Under the pieces are notes generated by a model. That model saw nothing but the letters and a program-made list of their open reading frames with translations, had not been told where the DNA came from and did not search any database. The translations under genes were made by a program, and so were the position numbers. From the NCBI GenBank assembly GCA_027318945.1, contig DAHVOF010000105.1:1-8967 (forward strand): DNA of 8,967 nt, written 5' to 3'. Positions 1-6,495 of the stretch are shown here, in pieces. Each line of letters opens with the position of its first letter. Position 1 is the first letter of the stretch. This DNA is from Actinomycetota bacterium. Lineage in GTDB: Bacteria; Actinomycetota; Acidimicrobiia; Acidimicrobiales; Acidimicrobiaceae.

Positions 1-569
1 ATGGTGTCCTCGAACGAGACCCTTTTGTAATTATCGCCGAGATCTACTGTTCTGGTCTCCGGAGCGTTGGAAACTGCCAGATAGTCGAGTGGCGCCTCGA
101 GTTCTATGCTGAATATCGCCTTGAGGTCTGGCTCGTCGAAACACGGGAATGCCTTTCTGGCATCAGTTGCCTCGAATTGGGTGGTGGCGATGAACAACTC
201 CTCGCCACTATCACTTGTGAACTTGCTTCTGTAGAAGCCCGAAAGCTTGTCGTTGAGACTGCCCTCAAAAGCGATTTCGAGGGCGGCTTTCCCTGGCCTG
301 AGGGGCTGGTCAAACGAGGCGGTGGCCCTTTCTAGCTCGGCGTCGAGATCTGTGCGGCAATTTTGGCTAGTTCCATCCTGGGTCACCTTAGCGGAAGTAA
401 TTTTTAATTCGGAGGCATTCAGAACCACGGAATTCGACAGTTCCACAACATCGAATTCCACGGTCACCGTACCCGCGAAAGCAAACGTCTGAAAGTTTGG
501 TCTCAGTCGTAGCGTGTATTTGCTAGGTATTATGTTCCTTGGCAGTCTGTATTTGGTTGAAGTATCCAC
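1..569 (-). CDS. pepN: M1-family (aminopeptidase N-like) zinc metallopeptidase, N-terminal part, cut by window edge
   Basis: Reading the minus strand from the GTG at 569-567 gives 189 uninterrupted codons up to the window edge. The product opens VDTSTKYRLPRNIIPSKYTL and later carries TTQFEATDARKAFPCFDEPD (about residues 129-148), the hallmark of the beta-rich N-terminal domain of M1 aminopeptidases. Q131 and E133 lie where this family contacts the substrate's free N-terminus. M1 enzymes remove N-terminal amino acids from peptides and are usually cytosolic in actinobacteria. No signal peptide is visible. The GAMEN and HEXXH zinc motifs would lie beyond position 1 and cannot be checked. A full family member is about 850 residues, so roughly a fifth is present. 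The GTG is preferred because the family's conserved YRLPR segment begins 6 residues later. No ATG, GTG or TTG lies further upstream in frame before a TAG near 663. There is no clear SD sequence. Identification is strong; the exact start and the gene symbol are less certain. Confidence 0.9.
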   Translation of the reverse strand, partial: MDTSTKYRLPRNIIPSKYTLRLRPNFQTFAFAGTVTVEFDVVELSNSVVLNASELKITSAKVTQDGTSQNCRTDLDAELERATASFDQPLRPGKAALEIAFEGSLNDKLSGFYRSKFTSDSGEELFIATTQFEATDARKAFPCFDEPDLKAIFSIELEAPLDYLAVSNAPETRTVDLGDNYKRVSFEDT

Positions 570-576
570 AGAGGTT

Positions 577-582
577 ACCGTA
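577..582 (-). promoter_or_regulatory. possible -10 element (TACGGT) for the M1 peptidase gene
   Basis: Read on the minus strand, TACGGT fits the actinobacterial TANNNT pattern and lies 7 nt before the GTG start. Transcription would then begin at or next to the start codon. A weak -35-like TTCCAA lies 17 nt further upstream. This fits the lack of an SD sequence. It is a pattern match only. Confidence 0.3.
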
Positions 583-640
583 GCTGATCTTGGCCAAAAT
601 TGGAAGCCGGGATTTTGCTGATCTGGAAGAGCTGTGGTGT

Positions 641-661
641 GTTGCCGAAATGTTCGGCGAC
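641..661. promoter_or_regulatory. 21-bp imperfect palindrome, possible operator
   Basis: The arms GTTGCCGAA and TTCGGCGAC flank ATG. Eight of nine positions are complementary, and the inner six pairs (GCCGAA/TTCGGC) are perfect. It lies in the divergent gap between the M1 peptidase and the PfkB-kinase gene, 28 bp before the latter's start, and overlaps the -35 of a possible promoter. It resembles a site for a dimeric repressor. The half-site spacing does not match the SOS/LexA box (CGAAC-4-GTTCG). No regulator is identified. Confidence 0.4.
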
Positions 662-669
662 TCTATTTG
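642..669 (+). promoter_or_regulatory. possible sigma-70-type promoter for the PfkB-kinase gene
   Basis: TTGCCG (642-647) and TATTTG (664-669) are separated by 16 bp, a plausible -35/-10 pair. Transcription would begin near 676, which is tight against the AGGGTG SD-like element at 677-682. An alternative -10 is TAGATT at 670-675, which would give an almost leaderless mRNA. The palindrome at 641-661 covers the -35 and spacer. Consensus match is modest. Confidence 0.25.
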
Positions 670-689
670 TAGATTCAGGGTGTGTATAG

Positions 690-1691
690 ATGGCTATTAG
701 AACAGGGCGTTCATATGAGGTCGTGGCACTCGGAAGCGCAATTGTTGATTTATTCTGCCAGGTCCCTGAAGGTTACGTAGAGGAGCTTGGATTTCGAAAA
801 GGCTCGATGCAACTCGTAGGCCCGGAAGTGGCAGGATCTGTCACTGATGTGCTAGGGGAGGTGGAGGTACGTGGAGGAGGCTCGGCGGCCAACACATTGG
901 TTGGCGTGGCTTCCCTCGGTCACCAAGTTGCCATGATCGCCCGTACCGACCAGGACGAGTTAGGTGTGCGTTATGTTGCAGATCTTGAAAAAGCCGGCGT
1001 TCGGGTAGTTCGCCCGAGCGAGAGGAACGATCTGGGCACAGGTCGCTGTTTGGTCATGGTGACTCCTGATGGCGAGCGGACAATGGCGACCTGGCTTGGT
1101 GCCGCCTCGCACCTTAAGTTGGATGAAAAGGCGAAGTCGGTTATCGCAGATTCTGAAATTCTATATATTGAGGGCTACCTTTACGATCTTGAGACTACCA
1201 AGGCGCAGATTCATGCGGCGATAGATGTCGCCGTAGCAAACGAGGTGAGCATCGCGCTCTCCCTCTCTGATCCTTTTTGTGTCGTGAGGCACCGTGATGA
1301 GTTCCGGGATCTCGTGGATCGGCACGTGTCGATTCTTTTTGCCAATCGAGAAGAGGCAAGGATACTTACAGGTGAGGATGAAGTTGAAAAGATGGCGGAT
1401 GCATTGCGGAGAAAGTCTCTCAAAGGCGCAGTCACGTTGGGGGCTTCTGGCGCGATTGCATATGATGCCTCCGGGCGCTTCCACGTTCCGGCGGCCGAGG
1501 TTCATCCAGTGATGGACACAACTGGAGCAGGGGATTTGTTTGCAGCAGGCTACTTGCATGGAATGTTGACACTTGGCGGTAACGATATTGAGGCATGCGG
1601 CCGGTACGGAGTTGTCTGCTCATCTGAGGTCATCTCCCATTTCGGCGCAAGGCCGAATGCGGATCTGCTGACACTTATCGGCGAAATCTAA
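690..1691 (+). CDS. PfkB-family carbohydrate/nucleoside kinase, adenosine kinase-like
   Basis: This 333-residue protein has the usual length and full motif set of the ribokinase/PfkB fold, which transfers phosphate from ATP to a sugar or nucleoside hydroxyl in the cytosol. The N-terminal substrate-binding strand is VVALGSAIVDLF (residues 11-22). GGGSAANT (62-69) is the first signature. NREE (219-222) is the NxxE magnesium/phosphate motif. DTTGAGD (276-282) gives the anion hole and the catalytic base D282. The C-terminal EVISHFGARP matches the subgroup generally annotated as bacterial adenosine kinase, so salvage of adenosine to AMP is the best guess. Substrate cannot be read from sequence, and ribose, fructose or other nucleosides remain possible. 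The ATG has an AGGGTG SD-like element 7 nt upstream. The gene is divergent from the M1 peptidase and ends 10 bp before the converging acidic orphan. Confidence 0.88.
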   Translation: MAIRTGRSYEVVALGSAIVDLFCQVPEGYVEELGFRKGSMQLVGPEVAGSVTDVLGEVEVRGGGSAANTLVGVASLGHQVAMIARTDQDELGVRYVADLEKAGVRVVRPSERNDLGTGRCLVMVTPDGERTMATWLGAASHLKLDEKAKSVIADSEILYIEGYLYDLETTKAQIHAAIDVAVANEVSIALSLSDPFCVVRHRDEFRDLVDRHVSILFANREEARILTGEDEVEKMADALRRKSLKGAVTLGASGAIAYDASGRFHVPAAEVHPVMDTTGAGDLFAAGYLHGMLTLGGNDIEACGRYGVVCSSEVISHFGARPNADLLTLIGEI

Positions 1692-1701
1692 TTTTCCGCG
1701 T

Positions 1702-2298
1702 TTACTCGCTTGTGAAGGGTAGGTACCGAAGCGGTTGATCGCTTAGGCGGACGAGCAAGGACGCTGCCCACTGTCCCAGATTTGCCAGAAGGCTTGCGAG
1801 AGTCTCTTTGGAGGTCAGCGCGCTCTCTTCGATAAGGACCGTGCCCTCGAAGGCAACTTCAAGCTCGAATTCGTTCGCCGGCGCCGTCCCCAGGATGTTT
1901 TCGCTCAAAACCACGGACGATCTCTCGAGGATAAAGTTCATAAGTGGCGTTGATCTTTCATCCAGCGCAGACAGTACAAGGTCGATAGGGGCCGGAGACG
2001 CCATGTTTATTGCGCGAATGACCAATTCCATGTCCATTTCGAGCGATTCGAGTTCGCTTTCTCCGGTTGTCCACGATCTGTAAATACTTTGAGTCCAGAC
2101 AGGCCACTCCAAATTTATATCCACACGCAGATTGGGCGGGGTGATTTCACCGGGAAGCGCGTAAGAATTCTCATAATGCATGTCGCCAAGAAAGAAATCT
2201 GAAAGAAGATGTTCCTGATCGGGAAGCTGTTCCAGCATGGCGGACTCCATACTGTGTTGCATTGCATTTATCAGATCGATAAAAACATGGTCAATCAT
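1702..2298 (-). CDS. Highly acidic hypothetical protein, unrecognised
   Basis: I do not recognise this 198-residue protein. It begins MIDHVFIDLINAMQ and ends LRYLPFTSE. By hand count it has about 32 Asp/Glu against 8 Lys/Arg, with a single lysine and no cysteine, so it should be strongly acidic and soluble. There is no signal peptide or membrane segment. The first 25 residues look helical and methionine-rich. The middle (LRVDINLEWPVWTQSIYRSW, then acidic ELESLEMDMEL) and the later NEFELEVAFEGTVLIEES look like beta strands, and the C-terminal third looks helical. It is probably a real gene: the frame is open throughout, and the opposite strand shows only a shorter Ser-rich shadow. The ATG at 2298 has no clear SD. 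A TAGAGT hexamer 9 nt upstream could drive a near-leaderless mRNA. It runs opposite to both neighbours, with a 10-bp convergent gap on one side and a 30-bp divergent gap on the other. Function is unknown. Confidence 0.72.
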   Translation of the reverse strand: MIDHVFIDLINAMQHSMESAMLEQLPDQEHLLSDFFLGDMHYENSYALPGEITPPNLRVDINLEWPVWTQSIYRSWTTGESELESLEMDMELVIRAINMASPAPIDLVLSALDERSTPLMNFILERSSVVLSENILGTAPANEFELEVAFEGTVLIEESALTSKETLASLLANLGQWAASLLVRLSDQPLRYLPFTSE

Positions 2299-2328
2299 GT
2301 CTGAATAACTCTAATAGACAGGCTAGTT

Positions 2329-3219
2329 TTGGCATTCGTGGAAAGTGGATGGATTGATAGACGGGTAATCTCTTATGCGCATCGCGGCGGCTCGTTTGAA
2401 GCACCGTCCAGCACCATCGGCGCGCTTGAGCAAGCGTGTAAAGCCGGAGTGTCAGCGCTTGAGTTAGACGTGCATTCGACAGCCGACGGCGTACTAGTTT
2501 GCTGCCACGATGACGTGCTCGAGACTACCACCAGCGGCAGGGGCAAGATCTCGAAAGTTACCTGGGATGAGATCGCTCGTCTGAACGCAGGCTATTGGTT
2601 CGTACCAAATTCGAATGCAAGCTCCGTCCTTGGCAGGCCGGAGCAGGAGTACATATATAGAGATCCTGCGTTGGCGGGAAATATGACGAGGCTAGCTCGG
2701 GTGGAAGAGGTATTGGAGCTCTTCCCTAACTGCATTTTAAATTTTGACATAAAATCAACGGCTCCGTCAGTGGAGCCCTACGAGGAGAAATTGGCCCGGC
2801 TGATCCTGGACCATCAGGCTCAAGACAGGGTCATTGTCGGATCCTTCCTGGATTCGGCAATTTGGCGTCTGAGGCAGGCAAACTTTGGGATCGCTACCGC
2901 CGCTGCGCCAGGTGAAATCAGCGAATTTTACTTTGCAGTGGCGTCGGGATTCCAGTCGGCAGTTGATCTGGCGTGGCATTCGCCCTATGTTGCGTTTCAG
3001 ATTCCGAGATTCCACGGTGAGATTCAGCTTGCGACTAAAGAGTTTATAGCTGCCTCGCATGCCGCAGGAAAAGCTGTTCACATATGGACTGTCAATGACA
3101 AGGCCGAGATGGAAACCCTCATCGATCTGGGCGTAGATGGCATAATGAGCGACCTCCCGAGTGTCATGGTTCCGGTCATCGAACGTAAGGCTACCCATTA
3201 TCTGTACGCGCCAAATTAA
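2329..3219 (+). CDS. Glycerophosphodiester phosphodiesterase
   Basis: This GDPD-family TIM-barrel enzyme hydrolyses glycerophosphodiesters, such as deacylated phospholipid headgroups, to glycerol 3-phosphate and an alcohol. Counting from the TTG at 2329 (296 residues), the active-site motifs appear in order: AHRGG with catalytic H18, EAP (24-26), ELDVH with metal ligands E45 and D47, HDD with catalytic H60, FDIK (D140, K142) and the C-terminal WTVND and GVDGIMSDLP. No signal peptide or lipobox is seen, so it is probably cytosolic. The start is uncertain. TTG 2329 has an ACAGG element 6 nt upstream. GTG at 2338 is in frame, would remove three residues and fits the domain equally well. It is 33 bp upstream of mnmA on the same strand and may be co-transcribed with it. 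Only 30 bp separates it from the divergent acidic orphan. The family call is firm; the substrate is not. Confidence 0.9.
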   Translation: MAFVESGWIDRRVISYAHRGGSFEAPSSTIGALEQACKAGVSALELDVHSTADGVLVCCHDDVLETTTSGRGKISKVTWDEIARLNAGYWFVPNSNASSVLGRPEQEYIYRDPALAGNMTRLARVEEVLELFPNCILNFDIKSTAPSVEPYEEKLARLILDHQAQDRVIVGSFLDSAIWRLRQANFGIATAAAPGEISEFYFAVASGFQSAVDLAWHSPYVAFQIPRFHGEIQLATKEFIAASHAAGKAVHIWTVNDKAEMETLIDLGVDGIMSDLPSVMVPVIERKATHYLYAPN

Positions 3220-3242
3220 ACTTTGTATCTAGTTTTTGTTCC

Positions 3243-3247
3243 GGAGG
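3243..3247 (+). promoter_or_regulatory. Shine-Dalgarno site that sets the mnmA start
   Basis: GGAGG lies 5 nt before the ATG at 3253. It supports that ATG over an in-frame upstream codon at 3223, which would add ten residues unlike the family's N-terminus. Confidence 0.75.
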
Positions 3248-3252
3248 GTGAT

Positions 3253-4284
3253 ATGAAAGTCTTGGTTGCAATGTCGGGGGGAGTCGATTCCTCTGTTGCG
3301 GCCGCCCTTTTGGTCGAGCAGGGCCATGACGTCACCGGCGCAACTATGAAGCTTTGGGGAGGAAGCTCCGACTCAGGGTGCTGTTCAGTGTCCGACGTCG
3401 AAGACGCCAGGAGAGTCGCCGCTCAGATTGGGATCGACCATCACGTTTTCAACTTCTCGGGCGAGTTCCAAGAGAAAGTTGTTGATTCTTACGTCACTGC
3501 CCACCAGCAGGGGCTGACTCCGAATCCGTGCATAGAGTGCAACAGGCACCTGAAATTCGACACGTTTCTTGAACGGGCGATGGTACTCGGATTTGACGCG
3601 ATTGCCACCGGACACCATGCGCGAATTGTGATGCGCGGCGGTCGTCCATATATTGCCCGTGGCGAAGATCGAGCAAAGGATCAGTCATATGTGCTTTCAA
3701 TGCTTACGGGGAGGCAGCTTGACCGCATCTTACTGCCAGTGGGGGAGATCACCAAGGATGATGTTCGGCAGATTGCGAAGGGGATGTCTCTGCGCACTGC
3801 CCTAAAACCGGACTCCCAGGAGGTGTGTTTCATAACTTCAGATGCTGGTCGCGATGGCTTTCTCGCTTCCCGAATCGAACTCCATCCTGCAGAGCTTACG
3901 GAGAGGAGTTCAGGGCGAACGCTTGGTTCTGTTCCCGCAGTAGAGCTTGTCACTGTGGGGCAGCGCAAGGGATTGGGGACCTTGGGCGACGGAGCCGCAA
4001 GGTATGCCGTCGAAGTCGATGTTAGATCAAGGAAGGTTTTCCTTGGTCGCCAGTCCGATCTTCTAGTGAATCGATTGATTTTCACGTCGGCAGCATTCAC
4101 ATACTATTCGCTGGATCCCGGTGAGAGGATTGAGGTACAAGGCTCGGCACATGGTCGTGGCGCTGGGGCGGTGTACTATCCCGATATGGTGGAGCTCGAG
4201 GAGCCGTGTCGCAGAGTGGCTCCCGGCCAGACTTTAGCTTTCTACAAGGATGGCATGGTGGTTGGTTCTGCCATGGCGTGCTGA
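3253..4284 (+). CDS. mnmA: tRNA-specific 2-thiouridylase MnmA
   Basis: MnmA (TrmU) activates wobble uridine 34 of Lys, Glu and Gln tRNAs with ATP and replaces O2 with sulfur delivered as persulfide. The ATG at 3253 begins MKVLVAMSGGVDSSVAAALL, placing the PP-loop SGGVDSS at residues 8-14, right at the N-terminus as the family expects. The catalytic cysteines are both present: C93 in TPNPCIECN and C192 in DSQEVCFI. Other family landmarks are ATGHHARI, KDQSYVLS and VGQRKGLG, followed by the C-terminal beta-barrel region. At 343 residues it is slightly shorter than the roughly 360-370 of E. coli MnmA, but no core motif is missing. The sulfur-donating cysteine desulfurase that often precedes mnmA in actinobacteria is not next to it. 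A GDPD gene is there instead. ligA follows 13 bp after the stop, so translation of the two may be linked. Confidence 0.96.
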   Translation: MKVLVAMSGGVDSSVAAALLVEQGHDVTGATMKLWGGSSDSGCCSVSDVEDARRVAAQIGIDHHVFNFSGEFQEKVVDSYVTAHQQGLTPNPCIECNRHLKFDTFLERAMVLGFDAIATGHHARIVMRGGRPYIARGEDRAKDQSYVLSMLTGRQLDRILLPVGEITKDDVRQIAKGMSLRTALKPDSQEVCFITSDAGRDGFLASRIELHPAELTERSSGRTLGSVPAVELVTVGQRKGLGTLGDGAARYAVEVDVRSRKVFLGRQSDLLVNRLIFTSAAFTYYSLDPGERIEVQGSAHGRGAGAVYYPDMVELEEPCRRVAPGQTLAFYKDGMVVGSAMAC

Positions 4285-4288
4285 GGAG
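4283..4288 (+). promoter_or_regulatory. Shine-Dalgarno site that sets the ligA start
   Basis: GAGGAG overlaps the mnmA stop codon and ends 9 nt before the TTG at 4298. It favours that TTG over the in-frame ATG at 4250, which lies inside mnmA with no comparable ribosome site. Confidence 0.6.
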
Positions 4289-4297
4289 AAGAACGAG

Positions 4298-6346
4298 TTG
4301 GAACGGGCGCCAGAAGAGGAGGTCGCTCTGCTAAGGGCGCGCATCAGGCACCACTCCTGGCTCTATTACCACCTTGACGCACCTGAAATCTCTGACTATG
4401 AGTACGACTTGATGATGGCTCGTCTGAAAGATCTGGAAGCAGCTCATCCAGAGCTGTACGATGCGCAGTCGCCCACGCAAGGGGTAGGATTCGCCGGCCT
4501 CGCGTCATTCAGCCCTGTCGTTCATGAAGTGCCGATGATATCCCTGGACAACGTTTTTAGCGCGGAGGAGCTGCGCAGCTATTTCCATCGCGTGGAAAAG
4601 AGTCTTTCGGAAGAGGAGTATCGGAAGCTGAGATGGGCGTTTGAACTGAAGATCGATGGACTCGCTATTTCAGTGATTTATCGTCACGGCTTGCTCGTCA
4701 CTGCCGCCACGCGAGGGGATGGCAGAGTCGGCGAAGATGTGACGGCCAATATCTTGGCAACTTCAGCGGTACCCCGACAGCTTTCCACTTCGGGGGGTGA
4801 AGCTCCCCCCGACCTTCTCGAGGTCAGAGGAGAAGTTTATATGGCCAAGGATGTTTTCGAACGGCTCAACCGCGATCAGCTGAAGGCAGGCCAGCCCCTT
4901 TTTGCGAATCCCCGCAACTGTGCCGCAGGTTCTCTGAGGCAAAAGGATCCCAAGGTTACCGCTAAGCGCCAGCTGTCTTTTTGGGCGTATCAGCTCGCCC
5001 GCGCCTCTGGAGATCCCGGCATAACCTCGCATATGCAGTCCTTGAAGTATCTGGAAAATTTGGGCTTTCCCGTCAACCCACATATCAGGCTCATTTCCAG
5101 TGAGATCGAAATTCTAAATGAGATTTCCCGGTGGGAGGCCAATCGTCAGAACCTGAACTATGACATCGACGGCGCGGTGTTGAAGGTCGATGATCTGGGC
5201 ATTCGGGAGAAGCTTGGCCACACTGCTCGGGCACCGAGATGGGCAGTTGCGTACAAGCTCGCCCCAGAGGAGAGGAATACAAAGCTGCTTGCTATTGAGA
5301 TCTCCATTGGCAAATCTGGCAGGGCGACGCCCTTTGCAGTGCTCGAGCCTGTGGAAGTGTCTGGTTCTACCGTGTCAAGAGCCACGCTCCACAATGCGGA
5401 TCAGGTGAAGCTGAAAGGCGTGAGGGTGGGAGATACCGTAGTGGTCAGAAAGGCCGGCGATGTCATTCCAGAGGTACTGAGATTTGTGCCCGAGCTAAGG
5501 CCTGCAGATTCGGTCGATTGGGAGTTTCCAAAGAGTTGCCCGTTATGCGGTTCTGCTTTGGAGCGCAGGGCGGGAGAAAGCGACACCTATTGCGTAAACT
5601 TCTATTGCGAGGGCCGTATTGTTCAACGGCTTGCCCACTTCTGTTCAAGGAGTGCGCTGGACATTGAGGGGCTCGGCGAAAACACTGTGGCGCTATTTGT
5701 GGATCTCAAGCTGATCTCTGACGCTCCAGATATTTTCAGGCTGCAGTATAACCAGCTGATCGGTCTGGAGGGTTTTGGAGAAAAGTCCGTTACCTCGATG
5801 CTTGCGTCTATCGAAGAAGCGAAGGGGCGGAGTTTTTCCCGACTGTTGGTTGGACTGGCGATCCGTCACGTTGGAGAAGAGGTTGCCAGGCTCATCGCAA
5901 AACGATTTAAATCATTGCCGGAATTGATGCAGGCATTGCCGGAGGACTTGGACCAGATAGACGGAATTGGGGAAAAGATATCCAGTTCTGTCCGCGAATT
6001 CTTCGAGAACCCCAAGTCCTCTAAGATATGTAGTGAGCTGATAGAGATGGGAGTCGCCATTAACGAACCTGGTGAAGGGTTAGTTGCCGCGGAAATGGAG
6101 AAGACGCTGGCAGGAAAGGTGATTGTCATAACCGGCACTTTGGATGGCTTTACTCGGGAAAGTGCGGAGCAAGCGGTTGAATCCAGGGGAGGTAAAGCGA
6201 GTTCTTCGGTCTCTAGCAGGACCTTTGCCCTTGTCGCAGGCGTCGCACCCGGAGCTTCGAAGATATCCAAAGCGAATGAGCTTGGAGTTCCGATAATTGG
6301 CGAGGATCAGTTTCTCCGACTTCTCGATAGCGGAGAGATCGATTAA
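4298..6346 (+). CDS. ligA: NAD-dependent DNA ligase LigA
   Basis: LigA seals nicks between Okazaki fragments and during repair, using NAD+ to form a ligase-AMP intermediate. From the TTG at 4298 it is 682 residues, typical for the family. The N-terminal Ia region has LYYHLDAPEISDYEYD. The nucleotidyltransferase domain has the KIDG motif with adenylated K118, RGDGRVGEDVT and NPRNCAAGSLRQ. The OB fold is at about 320-400 (GRATPFAVLEPVEVSG, TLHNADQVKLKG). The zinc finger uses C414, C417, C432 and C437. Helix-hairpin-helix repeats follow to about 590, and a BRCT domain fills 604-682. An ATG at 4250 would overlap mnmA and add a Trp-rich stretch (MAWWLVLPWR) foreign to the family, so the TTG is chosen. 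The segment after the second zinc cysteine pair (CVNFYCEGRIVQ) departs from the common CPAQ form. mnmA lies 13 bp upstream. No clear terminator follows. Confidence 0.97.
   Translation: MERAPEEEVALLRARIRHHSWLYYHLDAPEISDYEYDLMMARLKDLEAAHPELYDAQSPTQGVGFAGLASFSPVVHEVPMISLDNVFSAEELRSYFHRVEKSLSEEEYRKLRWAFELKIDGLAISVIYRHGLLVTAATRGDGRVGEDVTANILATSAVPRQLSTSGGEAPPDLLEVRGEVYMAKDVFERLNRDQLKAGQPLFANPRNCAAGSLRQKDPKVTAKRQLSFWAYQLARASGDPGITSHMQSLKYLENLGFPVNPHIRLISSEIEILNEISRWEANRQNLNYDIDGAVLKVDDLGIREKLGHTARAPRWAVAYKLAPEERNTKLLAIEISIGKSGRATPFAVLEPVEVSGSTVSRATLHNADQVKLKGVRVGDTVVVRKAGDVIPEVLRFVPELRPADSVDWEFPKSCPLCGSALERRAGESDTYCVNFYCEGRIVQRLAHFCSRSALDIEGLGENTVALFVDLKLISDAPDIFRLQYNQLIGLEGFGEKSVTSMLASIEEAKGRSFSRLLVGLAIRHVGEEVARLIAKRFKSLPELMQALPEDLDQIDGIGEKISSSVREFFENPKSSKICSELIEMGVAINEPGEGLVAAEMEKTLAGKVIVITGTLDGFTRESAEQAVESRGGKASSSVSSRTFALVAGVAPGASKISKANELGVPIIGEDQFLRLLDSGEID
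4790..4812 (+). repeat. GC-rich inverted repeat inside ligA
   Basis: TCGGGGGG (4790-4797) and CCCCCCGA (4805-4812) are perfectly complementary around a 7-nt loop, giving an 8-bp, mostly G:C hairpin in the ligA mRNA. It encodes the Ser-Gly-Gly-Glu-Ala-Pro-Pro turn before LLEVRGEVYM, a spot where the family varies in length. No T-run follows, so it is not an intrinsic terminator. Confidence 0.6.
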
Positions 6347-6495
6347 TCGCTAAGCGCGCCACTTTGCGGTAAATGGGCTTTCCGAGGTCTATTGGTTCCC
6401 AGTTGGGATATGTTGTACTGCAGCAAAGGAAGGCGTAAAAGGTTGAAGTCCATGGCGCATTCCCCGATGTACGGTTTGTTTGGAGAGGCTTCCTA
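6347..6495 (+). other. 149-bp intergenic region between ligA and the PASTA kinase gene
   Basis: No ORF of its own is supported here, and I find no stem-loop followed by a T-run to end the ligA transcript. A small inverted repeat TCCCA-GT-TGGGA lies at 6397-6408. TTGGTT (6392-6397) and TGTACT (6414-6419), 16 bp apart, could be a weak promoter for the kinase gene, but the match is poor. Read-through from ligA is equally possible. Confidence 0.35.
6482..6488 (+). promoter_or_regulatory. Shine-Dalgarno site for the PASTA kinase gene
   Basis: GGAGAGG ends 7 nt before the GTG at 6496 and supports that non-ATG start. No ATG lies between it and the kinase core. Confidence 0.65.

Noticed and set aside
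247..492. Plus-strand 81-codon open frame over the left-edge region
   Set aside because: It is the complement of the M1 peptidase frame. The minus-strand reading gives unmistakable family motifs (QFEATDAR, PCFDEP), while this one is Ser-rich and unlike any family.
641..661. LexA/SOS box upstream of the PfkB kinase
   Set aside because: The CGAA/TTCG halves recall the SOS box, but the spacing is too short for CGAAC-4-GTTCG and the flanking C/G are absent.
1161..1559. Minus-strand 132-codon open frame inside the PfkB-kinase gene
   Set aside because: It lies fully within a gene with every family motif, and its Cys/Arg-rich translation looks like a shadow.
1808..2083. Plus-strand 91-codon open frame within the acidic orphan
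   Set aside because: Ser-rich antisense shadow of an acidic gene, with no ribosome site and much shorter than the opposing frame.
4250..4297. Upstream ATG start for ligA overlapping mnmA
   Set aside because: It would add 16 Trp-rich residues foreign to LigA. The TTG at 4298 has a good ribosome site and matches the family's N-terminus.
6342..6351. Short palindrome CGATTAATCG across the ligA stop codon
   Set aside because: Ten bases with an A/T-rich centre and no tail, so too short to call a terminator or operator.
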